Made by a program: the position numbers and the translations under genes | Part shown: positions 18,275 to 24,748 of the stretch, piece after piece | Numbering within the stretch: position 1 is the first letter of the stretch | How the letters are laid out: every line of letters starts with the position of its first letter | NCBI GenBank assembly: GCA_945878775.1 | Contig: CAMCUQ010000014.1 | Span: 1-38,967 of the forward strand | Direction of reading: 5' to 3' | Origin: Chthonomonas calidirosea | GTDB taxonomy: Bacteria; Armatimonadota; Chthonomonadetes; Chthonomonadales; Chthonomonadaceae | DNA: 38,967 nucleotides | Notes under the pieces: generated by a model | What the model was told of the DNA's origin: nothing | The model's database searches: none | Seen by the model: the letters and a program-made list of their open reading frames with translations, nothing else

Positions 18275-18304
18275 ACGCGCACCGGAATGCTCTCCAGTGC
18301 GCGT
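18275..18304 (-). terminator. Hairpin between the 102-aa gene and the acetyltransferase gene
   Basis: An 8 bp perfect stem (acgcgcac / gtgcgcgt), extended by 3 bp after one mismatch, lies 28 nt after the stop of the minus-strand 102-aa gene. It suggests that the acetyltransferase and E1-like genes form a separate transcript. Confidence 0.45.
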
Positions 18305-18331
18305 CACTAAAACTCTACGAAAGAGGTCGGG

Positions 18332-18640
18332 CTATTCGCTTGCCTCTATATCCTCTGTCTCTTCAGACTCTACCTCTACCTCTACCTCAACATCGAAATC
18401 GGATTCCTCATCCTCGTCTCCATCGGAAGTCGCCTTGATGACATCTATGTCTGCGTCTGCAATGGCGAGGCGTCGAACGGGCTCAATGTCAATCAGAGAG
18501 GTGGGCGCAGGGTGTCGCTGTCGCGCCTCATCGCTCACAAATTTGACTTTAATCTCTGCCATCCACGCGGGAATCTTGGGCATCGGTTTGCCTGTCTCAT
18601 AACAGACGACCTCACGCACCTCTACATCCGGTTTTCTCAT
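18332..18640 (-). CDS. Hypothetical protein with acidic Glu/Val repeat tail
   Basis: Soluble protein of 102 aa with no family I recognise. The first ~65 residues look folded (VREVVCYETGKPMPKIPAWMAEIKV, then RQRHPAPTSLIDIE). From about residue 72 it becomes highly acidic, with alternating E-V units coded by a short 6 bp tandem repeat around 18367-18390. The ATG overlaps the stop of the upstream membrane-protein gene by 4 bp, so the two are translationally coupled and probably work together. No cysteine cluster, diglycine end or known catalytic motif is seen. Confidence 0.65.
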   Translation of the reverse strand: MRKPDVEVREVVCYETGKPMPKIPAWMAEIKVKFVSDEARQRHPAPTSLIDIEPVRRLAIADADIDVIKATSDGDEDEESDFDVEVEVEVESEETEDIEASE

Positions 18641-18903
18641 TCCAATCCCTTCTCTCTTACGGTTTCTGCCGGAGCGCTCTTTTCGTCTTTCTCTGCGGTG
18701 TCATGCAGATTCGCCATGCGGACAGAGACGACTCCATTGATAAGCATGAGCACTCCCACTCCCAAATAGACGAGGGAAGAGGAGGGGGCAGGAGTCTGAC
18801 CCGCTTCTGTAACGAACTTACTGCCCGTTGCAAAGCCGGCAATACTCACCCCAACGAGGCTGATGCCAATCAGAATAAACATATTCAAGTAACGCCACAA
18901 CAT
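18637..18903 (-). CDS. Small two-helix membrane protein, unknown function
   Basis: Protein of 88 aa with two predicted transmembrane segments (about 8-24 and 43-62), a short polar loop between them, and a charged tail (KDEKSAPAETVREKG). No known family recognised. The ATG at 18903 is preferred to the one at 18909, because AAAGGG lies eight bases before the former and only two before the latter. It overlaps the following 102-aa gene by 4 bp. The 252 bp upstream, to the SulP gene, is divergent intergenic DNA. Confidence 0.65.
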   Translation of the reverse strand: MLWRYLNMFILIGISLVGVSIAGFATGSKFVTEAGQTPAPSSSLVYLGVGVLMLINGVVSVRMANLHDTAEKDEKSAPAETVREKGLE

Positions 18904-19126
18904 AGCCATAACCCTTTACTCAACACGGGGTAATGTGATGATTGTCTCACAACAGTATACCTTAAAATTGGGCAGGTTGGTTTCATTATTCCCACAGTGA
19001 AATCTACTTTCTCAAAGATTTCCCCAACCCTGAACGATATTCCCGCTGTGTGCCGAAAACGAGCTCAAACACCGTTGCATTAGGGTTATAATAAAAGTTA
19101 TACATTCTCTGTTAAGGAGAATTACA

Positions 19127-19198
19127 ATGCTCTGCTCTAATGGGGTAATGCAAAAATGGCGACACCAAGCTCAGAAGGGAATGCCCAGAATCGTCTGA
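19127..19198 (+). other. Possible 23-codon leader ORF overlapping the SulP start
   Basis: An ATG follows AAGGAGA at ideal spacing (six bases) and opens a 23-codon frame (MLCSNGVMQKW...) that ends at 19198, 43 bases inside the SulP gene in another frame. The SulP ATG itself has only a distant GGGG. This could be a regulatory leader peptide or chance. Confidence 0.35.
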
Positions 19199-20889
19199 CG
19201 CCCAAACTCTTACTCTGCCTGAAAGGCTATAATCTCCAAACCTTCACGTCAGACCTGATTGCGGGGCTAACGGTGGGACTGGTGGCGCTTCCTCTCGCTA
19301 TGGCATTCGGGATCGCCAGCGGAGTCACCCCTCAAGCCGGAATCTACACCGCCGTTGTCGCAGGATTTCTGATCTCTGCGCTTGGCGGTTCACGGGTCCA
19401 GATTGGAGGTCCCACAGGAGCCTTCATCGTAATTATTGCTGGCATCATCGCCAAGTTTGGACTCTCTGGGCTACTCATGGTTACCCCTATGGCGGGGCTT
19501 ATCCTCGTCATTATGGGAGCCACAGGCTTGGGAACCGCCGTCAAATTCATCCCGCGCCCTGTCACCATCGGCTTCACAAACGGCATCGCCTTACTCATCG
19601 CCTCAACGCAGATCAAAGACTTTTTGGGGCTGACGACTCCTGCTATCCCCAGTGACTTTTTGGGCAAAATGGAGATACTCTTAACGCACCTCAACACGAT
19701 ACAACTGCCCAACGTTCTCCTTGCCTCTGCCTCTTTGGCGGTGATCTTGCTCATGCCCAAGATCAATAAGCGTGTCCCCGGTTCCATTGTTGCCTTGCTT
19801 TTGGGAACCACAGTCACTCTCCTCTTCCATCTTCCTGTTGCAACTATCGGGAGCAAATTCGGAGGCATTCCGACAGGGCTACCCCATTTTGCCATTCCAG
19901 AGTTTCGCGCTGATCTCATCATGCCACTGCTCCCTTCTGCTTTCACCGTTGCCATGCTCGCCGCAGTGGAGAGTTTGCTCTCCGCCGTTGTGGCAGATAG
20001 TATGAGTGGAGACCGGCATAACTCCAATATGGAACTGGTGGCGCAAGGTGTTGCGAACCTCATTACGCCCCTCTTTGGAGGAATACCCGCAACTGGAGCC
20101 ATTGCAAGAACGGCAACAAACGTTCGTTCTGGTGCAAAAACCCCGGTGGCAGGCATCATCCATGCCCTTACGCTGCTGCTCATCCTCCTTGTGGCTGCCC
20201 CACTTGCACGGTTCATTCCGCTGGCAACGTTGGCGGCAGTACTTTTTGTTGTCGCCTACAACATGGGAGAATGGAGAGAGATAGGTACTATCGTCAAACT
20301 CTCCAAAGCCGACATCGCCGTGTGGATTGTCACATTTGCGCTCACCGTCCTTGCCGATCTCACCGTTGCCGTCGAGGTTGGGATAGGGCTTGCGGCGTTT
20401 CTCTATATTCACCGTGTGGCACAGACGACCACGGTCTCCATTGTCACTGAGGAGTATATCGAAGAGGGACGCGCCCACACGCTTCAAGATAAAGAGGTTC
20501 CTCCCTACGTCTCGATCTTGCGTATTCATGGTCCCTTTCTTTTTGGAAGCACCGAAAAGCTCATTGATGAGACAGCCGATCTTAGCATCTTTGCACCTGT
20601 GGTGATTCTGCGCCTGCGAAATATGACTGCTATTGACGGAACGGGGCTTCACGCCCTAGAGGTTCTTTCCGACCGGCTCAAAGGGGCAGGCAAGACGCTT
20701 CTGCTCTGTGGCGCACGAGATCAGCCCGCAAAACTGCTCACAAAATCGGAGTTTGTGAATCACATTGGCGAGACTAATATTCTTCTTAACGTGGAAGAGG
20801 CACTAGCAAGGGCGAGAGAGGTTGTCGAAAACTTTGGCGGGGTGGGGCATGAGATCGCGGAGGACTACACTTCCCACTCCCCTACCTAA
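19156..20889 (+). CDS. SulP family inorganic anion transporter with STAS domain
   Basis: Inner-membrane transporter of 577 aa of the SLC26/SulP family, which moves sulfate, bicarbonate or other anions. The transport core (about 30-425) shows the hallmark LTVGLVALPLAMAFGIASG near TM1, GGSRVQIGGPTGAFIVII, ESLLSAVVADSMSG, and ATGAIARTATNVRSGAKTPVAGIIHA. The cytoplasmic STAS domain (about 455-560) has LRIHGPFLFGSTEKL and RLRNMTAIDGTGLHAL. SulP proteins of this type (BicA-like or DauA-like) cannot be separated by eye. The start has a weak ribosome site and lies inside a possible leader ORF. Confidence 0.9.
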   Translation: MATPSSEGNAQNRLTPKLLLCLKGYNLQTFTSDLIAGLTVGLVALPLAMAFGIASGVTPQAGIYTAVVAGFLISALGGSRVQIGGPTGAFIVIIAGIIAKFGLSGLLMVTPMAGLILVIMGATGLGTAVKFIPRPVTIGFTNGIALLIASTQIKDFLGLTTPAIPSDFLGKMEILLTHLNTIQLPNVLLASASLAVILLMPKINKRVPGSIVALLLGTTVTLLFHLPVATIGSKFGGIPTGLPHFAIPEFRADLIMPLLPSAFTVAMLAAVESLLSAVVADSMSGDRHNSNMELVAQGVANLITPLFGGIPATGAIARTATNVRSGAKTPVAGIIHALTLLLILLVAAPLARFIPLATLAAVLFVVAYNMGEWREIGTIVKLSKADIAVWIVTFALTVLADLTVAVEVGIGLAAFLYIHRVAQTTTVSIVTEEYIEEGRAHTLQDKEVPPYVSILRIHGPFLFGSTEKLIDETADLSIFAPVVILRLRNMTAIDGTGLHALEVLSDRLKGAGKTLLLCGARDQPAKLLTKSEFVNHIGETNILLNVEEALARAREVVENFGGVGHEIAEDYTSHSPT

Positions 20890-20990
20890 AAGCACCCTCT
20901 AAGCATGAGTTCGATCGTATTACGGAGTAGTCAAGCGTGACAAAAGGGCAGCTTAGATTCGAACTGTTTTGCTTACACGGTTGTATCTCC

Positions 20991-21020
20991 TTGACAAAAT
21001 CGGTTCCTTAATTCTATACT
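20991..21020 (+). promoter_or_regulatory. Sigma-70-type promoter for the ROK kinase gene
   Basis: A perfect TTGACA (20991-20996) and TATACT (21015-21020) are separated by 18 bp. The start codon of the ROK gene follows 75 bp later, and no other gene lies between. Confidence 0.7.
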
Positions 21021-21095
21021 CACAGAGAACTCTTCTTGTGACCTTAAAGGGTACTAGGAAAGAGTATAACCCAAGTTTAAGGGAGGGAAACCCGC

Positions 21096-22121
21096 GTGGG
21101 CAATCGTGTTCAACCTAAAGCCAACGCCCCCTACGTTGTCGGTGTAGACCTCGGTGGTACCAATGTCCGAGCAGCCGTCGTAGACCGTAATGAGAAATCT
21201 CTTGGTCGCCATGAGGTCTCTTCCGACGCCAAACTCGGAGCCGCAAAGACCGTCATACGTATCGCCGATGCCGTGCGTGGAGCCATTGCCGACGCTGGCG
21301 TCAACATCAATGAAGTGGGAGCCGTTGGAATTGCCGTTCCCGGACATATCAATGTCCCCGAAGGGCGTATCGTATGGGCGCCCAACTTCGGCGATTTCGT
21401 CAATGATGCCTATGTCCCCTACAAAAATGTCTTTCTCCGTGACCTCGTAGAAGAGGAACTCGGAATGGCGATGGTCATGGATAATGACGCTAACGTGGCG
21501 GCACTCGGAGAGTTTCGATTTGGAGCAGGGCGCGGAACCAATCACCTCGTCATGTTTACACTAGGTACAGGGGTCGGCGGAGGAATTATCGTCGATAGGC
21601 AAGTTCTGCGCGGAGCTACTGGAGGCGCCGCAGAAGTCGGGCATATCATCATTGCGGACGGTGTTGGCGGAAGCCAGTTTGGAGCGCATGGACGGCTTGA
21701 ATCGCTTGCCGGGCGTGACGCCATTACCGAACGTGCCGCCCTCATCATGGAATCGGGACGCCCAACCCTGCTTTGGGACTATATCACAGGTCCTGAATCC
21801 CTCATGCAACACCTCACTCCTGCCAAGATAGACGAAGCCGCAGAAAAAGGGGACAGCTTGGCGATTGATGTATTGGTGCAGACCGGGCACTATGTCGGAC
21901 TCGGCATCGCCAGTATGGTGAACGTCTTCAATCCCGATGTTGTTGTCTTAGGTGGTAAGATCGCACGGTCTAAAACCCTCTTCGATACCGCCATTCGAAC
22001 TGCCAAAGCCAGCGCTGTCGGCTCCATTCTCGCCTCTGCAAAAATTGTTCGCGCAGAGCTAGATGACGATGCCGGAATAATGGGAGCCGTCGAACTCGCA
22101 TGGCGCGAGACGGACGCGTAA
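21096..22121 (+). CDS. ROK family sugar kinase (glucokinase-like) lacking the zinc cysteines
   Basis: Actin-fold kinase of 341 aa that phosphorylates glucose or a related hexose. Motifs: phosphate loop DLGGTNVRAA (18-27), catalytic MDNDANVAALGE (Asp131), FTLGTGVGGGIIVDRQVLRGA, and EVGH (H183). The ROK zinc motif CxCGxxGCxE is represented by SQFGAHGRLE (193-202), with all three cysteines replaced and only the spacing, Gly and Glu kept. No helix-turn-helix precedes the kinase, so it is an enzyme, not a repressor. The GTG start has GGGAGGG before it. An SRPBCC gene begins nine bases after the stop. Confidence 0.88.
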   Translation: MGNRVQPKANAPYVVGVDLGGTNVRAAVVDRNEKSLGRHEVSSDAKLGAAKTVIRIADAVRGAIADAGVNINEVGAVGIAVPGHINVPEGRIVWAPNFGDFVNDAYVPYKNVFLRDLVEEELGMAMVMDNDANVAALGEFRFGAGRGTNHLVMFTLGTGVGGGIIVDRQVLRGATGGAAEVGHIIIADGVGGSQFGAHGRLESLAGRDAITERAALIMESGRPTLLWDYITGPESLMQHLTPAKIDEAAEKGDSLAIDVLVQTGHYVGLGIASMVNVFNPDVVVLGGKIARSKTLFDTAIRTAKASAVGSILASAKIVRAELDDDAGIMGAVELAWRETDA

Positions 22122-22129
22122 GAGAACTC

Positions 22130-22588
22130 ATGACCAAGATCGAACAGAGCATTACGATAGCTGCGCCGGTGGAGCGTGTCTTTGCCGTTGCTCGTAACGT
22201 CGAAGCTTTTCCTGAGTTTATGGCAGACCTGAAATCCCTCACCGTGCGGGAACGCAATGAGGAGGGGACACGCACGGTTACTGAATGGGTGGGACTCATT
22301 CGTGAGTTTAAGATGACCATCAAATGGACTCAGGAAGACCTCTGGGACACCGCGCACTACAGAGACGACTTCAATATGCTGAGCGGAGATATGGACAGCA
22401 TGAAAGGCTACTGGCAGTTCACGCCCGTGGATGCTCAGAGCACCCGCTTCGAATCACTCGTGAACTACGAGTATAATGTTCCGCTCATTGGAGCCATGGT
22501 GCAAAATCTCATCAAAAAGAAAATGACCGAGAACCTGCAAGCCACCATGGATGCCATCAAGCGCAGAGCCGAAGAGGGTACTGGCTAG
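22130..22588 (+). CDS. SRPBCC (START-like) family protein
   Basis: Protein of 152 aa with the helix-grip fold of the polyketide cyclase/COQ10-like group: an N-terminal strand with SITIAAPVERVFAVARNVEAFPEFM, then KMTIKWTQEDLWD, YWQFTPVDAQSTRFESLVNYEY and a long C-terminal helix (LIKKKMTENLQATMDAIKRRAEE). These proteins bind hydrophobic ligands; its ligand is unknown. The ATG at 22130, with TAAGAG just upstream, is preferred to the one at 22100, which lies inside the ROK gene. The close spacing suggests co-expression with the ROK kinase. Confidence 0.83.
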   Translation: MTKIEQSITIAAPVERVFAVARNVEAFPEFMADLKSLTVRERNEEGTRTVTEWVGLIREFKMTIKWTQEDLWDTAHYRDDFNMLSGDMDSMKGYWQFTPVDAQSTRFESLVNYEYNVPLIGAMVQNLIKKKMTENLQATMDAIKRRAEEGTG

Positions 22589-22618
22589 ACCCATCGAGCC
22601 TTTGAGAGAGTAACAGAC

Positions 22619-22660
22619 ACGCGCCTCTCCTCCCATATCAAAACCGGAGGAGAGGCGCGT
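22619..22660 (+). terminator. 15 bp perfect hairpin after the SRPBCC gene
   Basis: A perfect 15 bp stem (acgcgcctctcctcc / ggaggagaggcgcgt) with a 12 nt loop lies 30 nt after the SRPBCC stop and before glmM. No T-tract follows. Confidence 0.6.
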
Positions 22661-22708
22661 CTCAGTGTCTCACCAAATCAAACAGAAAAGAGTAAAGTGT
22701 AGAACATT

Positions 22709-24088
22709 ATGAGTACCAAACGTATTTTTGGAACCGATGGGATACGCGGGGAAGCAAATAAAGAGCTTACCGCGACCCTCACCCTGCTGCTGGGCAAAGC
22801 CGCAGGACGCTGGATACTCCAACACCCAGAGGAGACTGGACGCGCCGAGAGACCTTTTGTCGTGGTAGGGCGGGATACGCGTCTCTCTGGCGATATGCTG
22901 GAGTCTGCACTCGCCACAGGGCTTGCCGCGATGGGTGTCGATGCACGGCTTGTGGGTGTCATTCCCACCCCCGGTGTTTCGCAGATCGTTCTCTCACGCG
23001 GAGCCGCTGCCGGAGTCGTTATCTCCGCCTCTCATAACCCTTTTGCCGACAACGGCATCAAGTTCTTTGGGCGCGACGGCAAAAAACTTCCCGATAGCGT
23101 GGAGGACGACATTACCGAACTACTCCGAACTATTGAGGGCGCACCGCGTCCCACCGGAGGGGCGATTGGGCGCATCCTCTCCTCGCCAGAGTGGAGCATT
23201 GACTATGTGGGGCGGGTTCGAGAAACGGTACACTCTTTTGGAGAACAACCCCTTGCAGGGTTACACCTCGTTATGGATTGCGCCAACGGAGCCGCCTATA
23301 AGCTTGCCCCTGAAATATTTGTCTCACTGGGCGCAAAACTCACTCTCATTCACAATACCCCAGACGGAGTCAACATCAACGCGAAGTGTGGCTCTACCAC
23401 ATTGCACTCTTTGAAGGAGAAGGTGCGGGAAGTGGGCGCACACGCGGGACTCGCCTTTGATGGGGATGCAGACCGTGTGATGCTCACCGACTCGAAAGGC
23501 AATGAGATCAATGGGGATCGCATGATGGCGATTATTGGAATCTATCTCAAGAGGCAGAACAAGCTCAAATCCAACTGCGTTATTGCTACGATTATGAGCA
23601 ACGTTGGCTTGGAGAAGGCACTGGAGCAAGAGGGTATCCAACTCCATCGTACCAAAGTGGGAGATCGCTATGTTGCCGAAGGGATGCAGAAAGAGGGCGC
23701 TATTGTCGGAGGAGAGCAGAGCGGACATATTCTTTTGCCCTATGTCACCCCCACCGGAGACGGCATGATCACGGCTCTACAGGTTTTTGCGATACTGCGC
23801 GAAATGGGGAAAACCCTGGATGAGCTGGCAAGTGTGGTGCAAGACTATCCACAACGCCTCGTTAGCTTCCGCGTGAAGAACCTGCAATGTTGGGATAAAG
23901 ACCCCGAGATTCAGAACGCCATTGAGACCGCGCGTGCACGTTTTGAGAACCCTATTTGGCTCTCTGTACGTGCTTCTGGAACGGAGCCTCTCTTGCGGGT
24001 TATGGCGCAAAGCACGGAGCAGAGCGTCGTGGATGAGGTTGTAGAGAGCCTCATCAGTATGCTAAAACAGAAGCTTGGGGAGGCGTAA
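22709..24088 (+). CDS. glmM: Phosphoglucosamine mutase
   Basis: Enzyme of 459 aa converting glucosamine-6-phosphate to glucosamine-1-phosphate on the way to UDP-GlcNAc, needed for peptidoglycan. All four α-phosphohexomutase landmarks are present: FGTDGIRGEAN at the N-terminus, the phosphoserine loop VVISASHNP (Ser108), the Mg2+ loop FDGDADRV, the sugar loop GGEQSGHI, and the C-terminal phosphate site RASGTEPLLRVM. GIR in the first motif and overall length favour GlmM over ManB or Pgm. The ribosome site is weak. Set off by strong hairpins on both sides, it appears to be its own transcription unit. Confidence 0.88.
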   Translation: MSTKRIFGTDGIRGEANKELTATLTLLLGKAAGRWILQHPEETGRAERPFVVVGRDTRLSGDMLESALATGLAAMGVDARLVGVIPTPGVSQIVLSRGAAAGVVISASHNPFADNGIKFFGRDGKKLPDSVEDDITELLRTIEGAPRPTGGAIGRILSSPEWSIDYVGRVRETVHSFGEQPLAGLHLVMDCANGAAYKLAPEIFVSLGAKLTLIHNTPDGVNINAKCGSTTLHSLKEKVREVGAHAGLAFDGDADRVMLTDSKGNEINGDRMMAIIGIYLKRQNKLKSNCVIATIMSNVGLEKALEQEGIQLHRTKVGDRYVAEGMQKEGAIVGGEQSGHILLPYVTPTGDGMITALQVFAILREMGKTLDELASVVQDYPQRLVSFRVKNLQCWDKDPEIQNAIETARARFENPIWLSVRASGTEPLLRVMAQSTEQSVVDEVVESLISMLKQKLGEA

Positions 24089-24112
24089 GAGCGGAACACG
24101 TTTTGGAGACAA

Positions 24113-24150
24113 ATGCCGAGGGGCGCGACAGATGTCGCGCCCCTCGGCAT
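24113..24150 (+). terminator. glmM: 18 bp perfect hairpin after glmM
   Basis: An 18 bp perfect palindrome with a 2 nt centre (atgccgaggggcgcgaca, ga, and its complement) lies 24 nt after the glmM stop. The GC-rich stem is very stable; the inner pairs must open to form a loop. It lies between glmM and the minus-strand tRNA-Thr and could act on both strands. Confidence 0.65.
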
Positions 24151-24199
24151 ATCTAAGCCACTTTAGCCTTTTGAAGAGAGGCTTCATAGTGAAGCGGGA

Positions 24200-24271
24200 A
24201 GCCGATGGTCAGATTCGAACTGACGACCTGCTCTTTACGAAAGAGCTGCTCTACCCCTGAGCCACATCGGC
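24200..24271 (-). tRNA. tRNA-Thr (anticodon CGT)
   Basis: A full cloverleaf of 72 nt: acceptor GCCGATG/CATCGGC, D-arm GCTC..GAGC, anticodon stem GCTCT/AGAGC around loop TTCGTAA, and T-arm GTCAG-TTCGAAT-CTGAC. Anticodon CGT reads ACG. The discriminator is T and CCA is not encoded. Confidence 0.93.
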
Positions 24272-24285
24272 AAAAACTGAATTTT

Positions 24286-24314
24286 ATTATGGCACGACCG
24301 CCCAGAAATTGCAA
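24286..24314 (-). promoter_or_regulatory. Promoter for tRNA-Thr
   Basis: On the minus strand, TTGCAA (24314-24309) and CATAAT (24291-24286) are 17 bp apart, and the tRNA starts 14 bp further. The 24272-24495 interval between the divergent tRNAs holds no gene, only this and the opposite promoter. Confidence 0.55.
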
Positions 24315-24454
24315 CGAAAAATTTTGTTGTAGTTGTTCCGTTCTCACTCAAGAGAGAAGCGGAGAGGCTTCGAGGGGAAGTGTTGCTATTTATGAAAACG
24401 AGAGAGTGGAGAGTGCAGATTCAAGGGATTGCTACGGAACCATCGCCTTTTTTC

Positions 24455-24484
24455 TTGACAGTTGGGCGCAAGTCGTGCTAAAAT
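24455..24484 (+). promoter_or_regulatory. Promoter for the tRNA-Gly/Arg/His operon
   Basis: A perfect TTGACA (24455-24460), an 18 bp spacer and TAAAAT (24479-24484) lie 11 bp before the first tRNA, an ideal distance for a stable-RNA promoter. Confidence 0.75.
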
Positions 24485-24495
24485 AGGACACCTCT

Positions 24496-24566
24496 GCGGG
24501 AGTAGCTTAATGGTAAAGCTCCTGCCTTCCAAGCAGGTGACGAGAGTTCGATTCTCTTCTCCCGCT
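24496..24566 (+). tRNA. tRNA-Gly (anticodon TCC)
   Basis: A 71 nt cloverleaf: acceptor GCGGGAG/CTCCCGC, anticodon stem CCTGC/GCAGG around CTTCCAA, and T-arm with TTCGATT. Discriminator T; no encoded CCA. First gene of a three-tRNA operon. Confidence 0.94.
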
Positions 24567-24575
24567 CCTTTTTGT

Positions 24576-24648
24576 GCCTCCGTAGCTCAGAGGATAGAGC
24601 AACCGCCTTCTAAGCGGTTGGTCGCAAGTTCAATTCTTGCCGGGGGTA
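24576..24648 (+). tRNA. tRNA-Arg (anticodon TCT)
   Basis: A 73 nt cloverleaf: acceptor GCCTCCG pairs with CGGGGGT using two G-U pairs, anticodon stem ACCGC/GCGGT around CTTCTAA, and T-arm GCAAG-TTCAATT-CTTGC. Discriminator A; no encoded CCA. It starts 9 nt after tRNA-Gly. Confidence 0.92.
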
Positions 24649-24673
24649 GATGTCTACGCACTTTCGGCTATGT

Positions 24674-24748
24674 GGCGACTGTAGCTCAGTTGGTTAGAGT
24701 GCCAGGTTGTGGCTCTGGAGGTCGCCGGTTCGAAACCGGTCAGTCGCC
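24674..24748 (+). tRNA. tRNA-His (anticodon GTG)
   Basis: A 75 nt cloverleaf including the encoded extra G(-1) opposite discriminator C, the identity element of tRNA-His. Acceptor GCGACTG/CAGTCGC; anticodon loop TTGTGGC; T-arm GCCGG-TTCGAAA-CCGGT. CCA is not encoded. A T-rich run (24750-24761) follows. The last 9 nt overlap, antisense, the end of the restriction-subunit gene. Confidence 0.93.

Noticed and set aside
19344..20652. Two long minus-strand frames inside the SulP gene
   Set aside because: Both are antisense shadows of a well-supported transporter and show no domain or signal.
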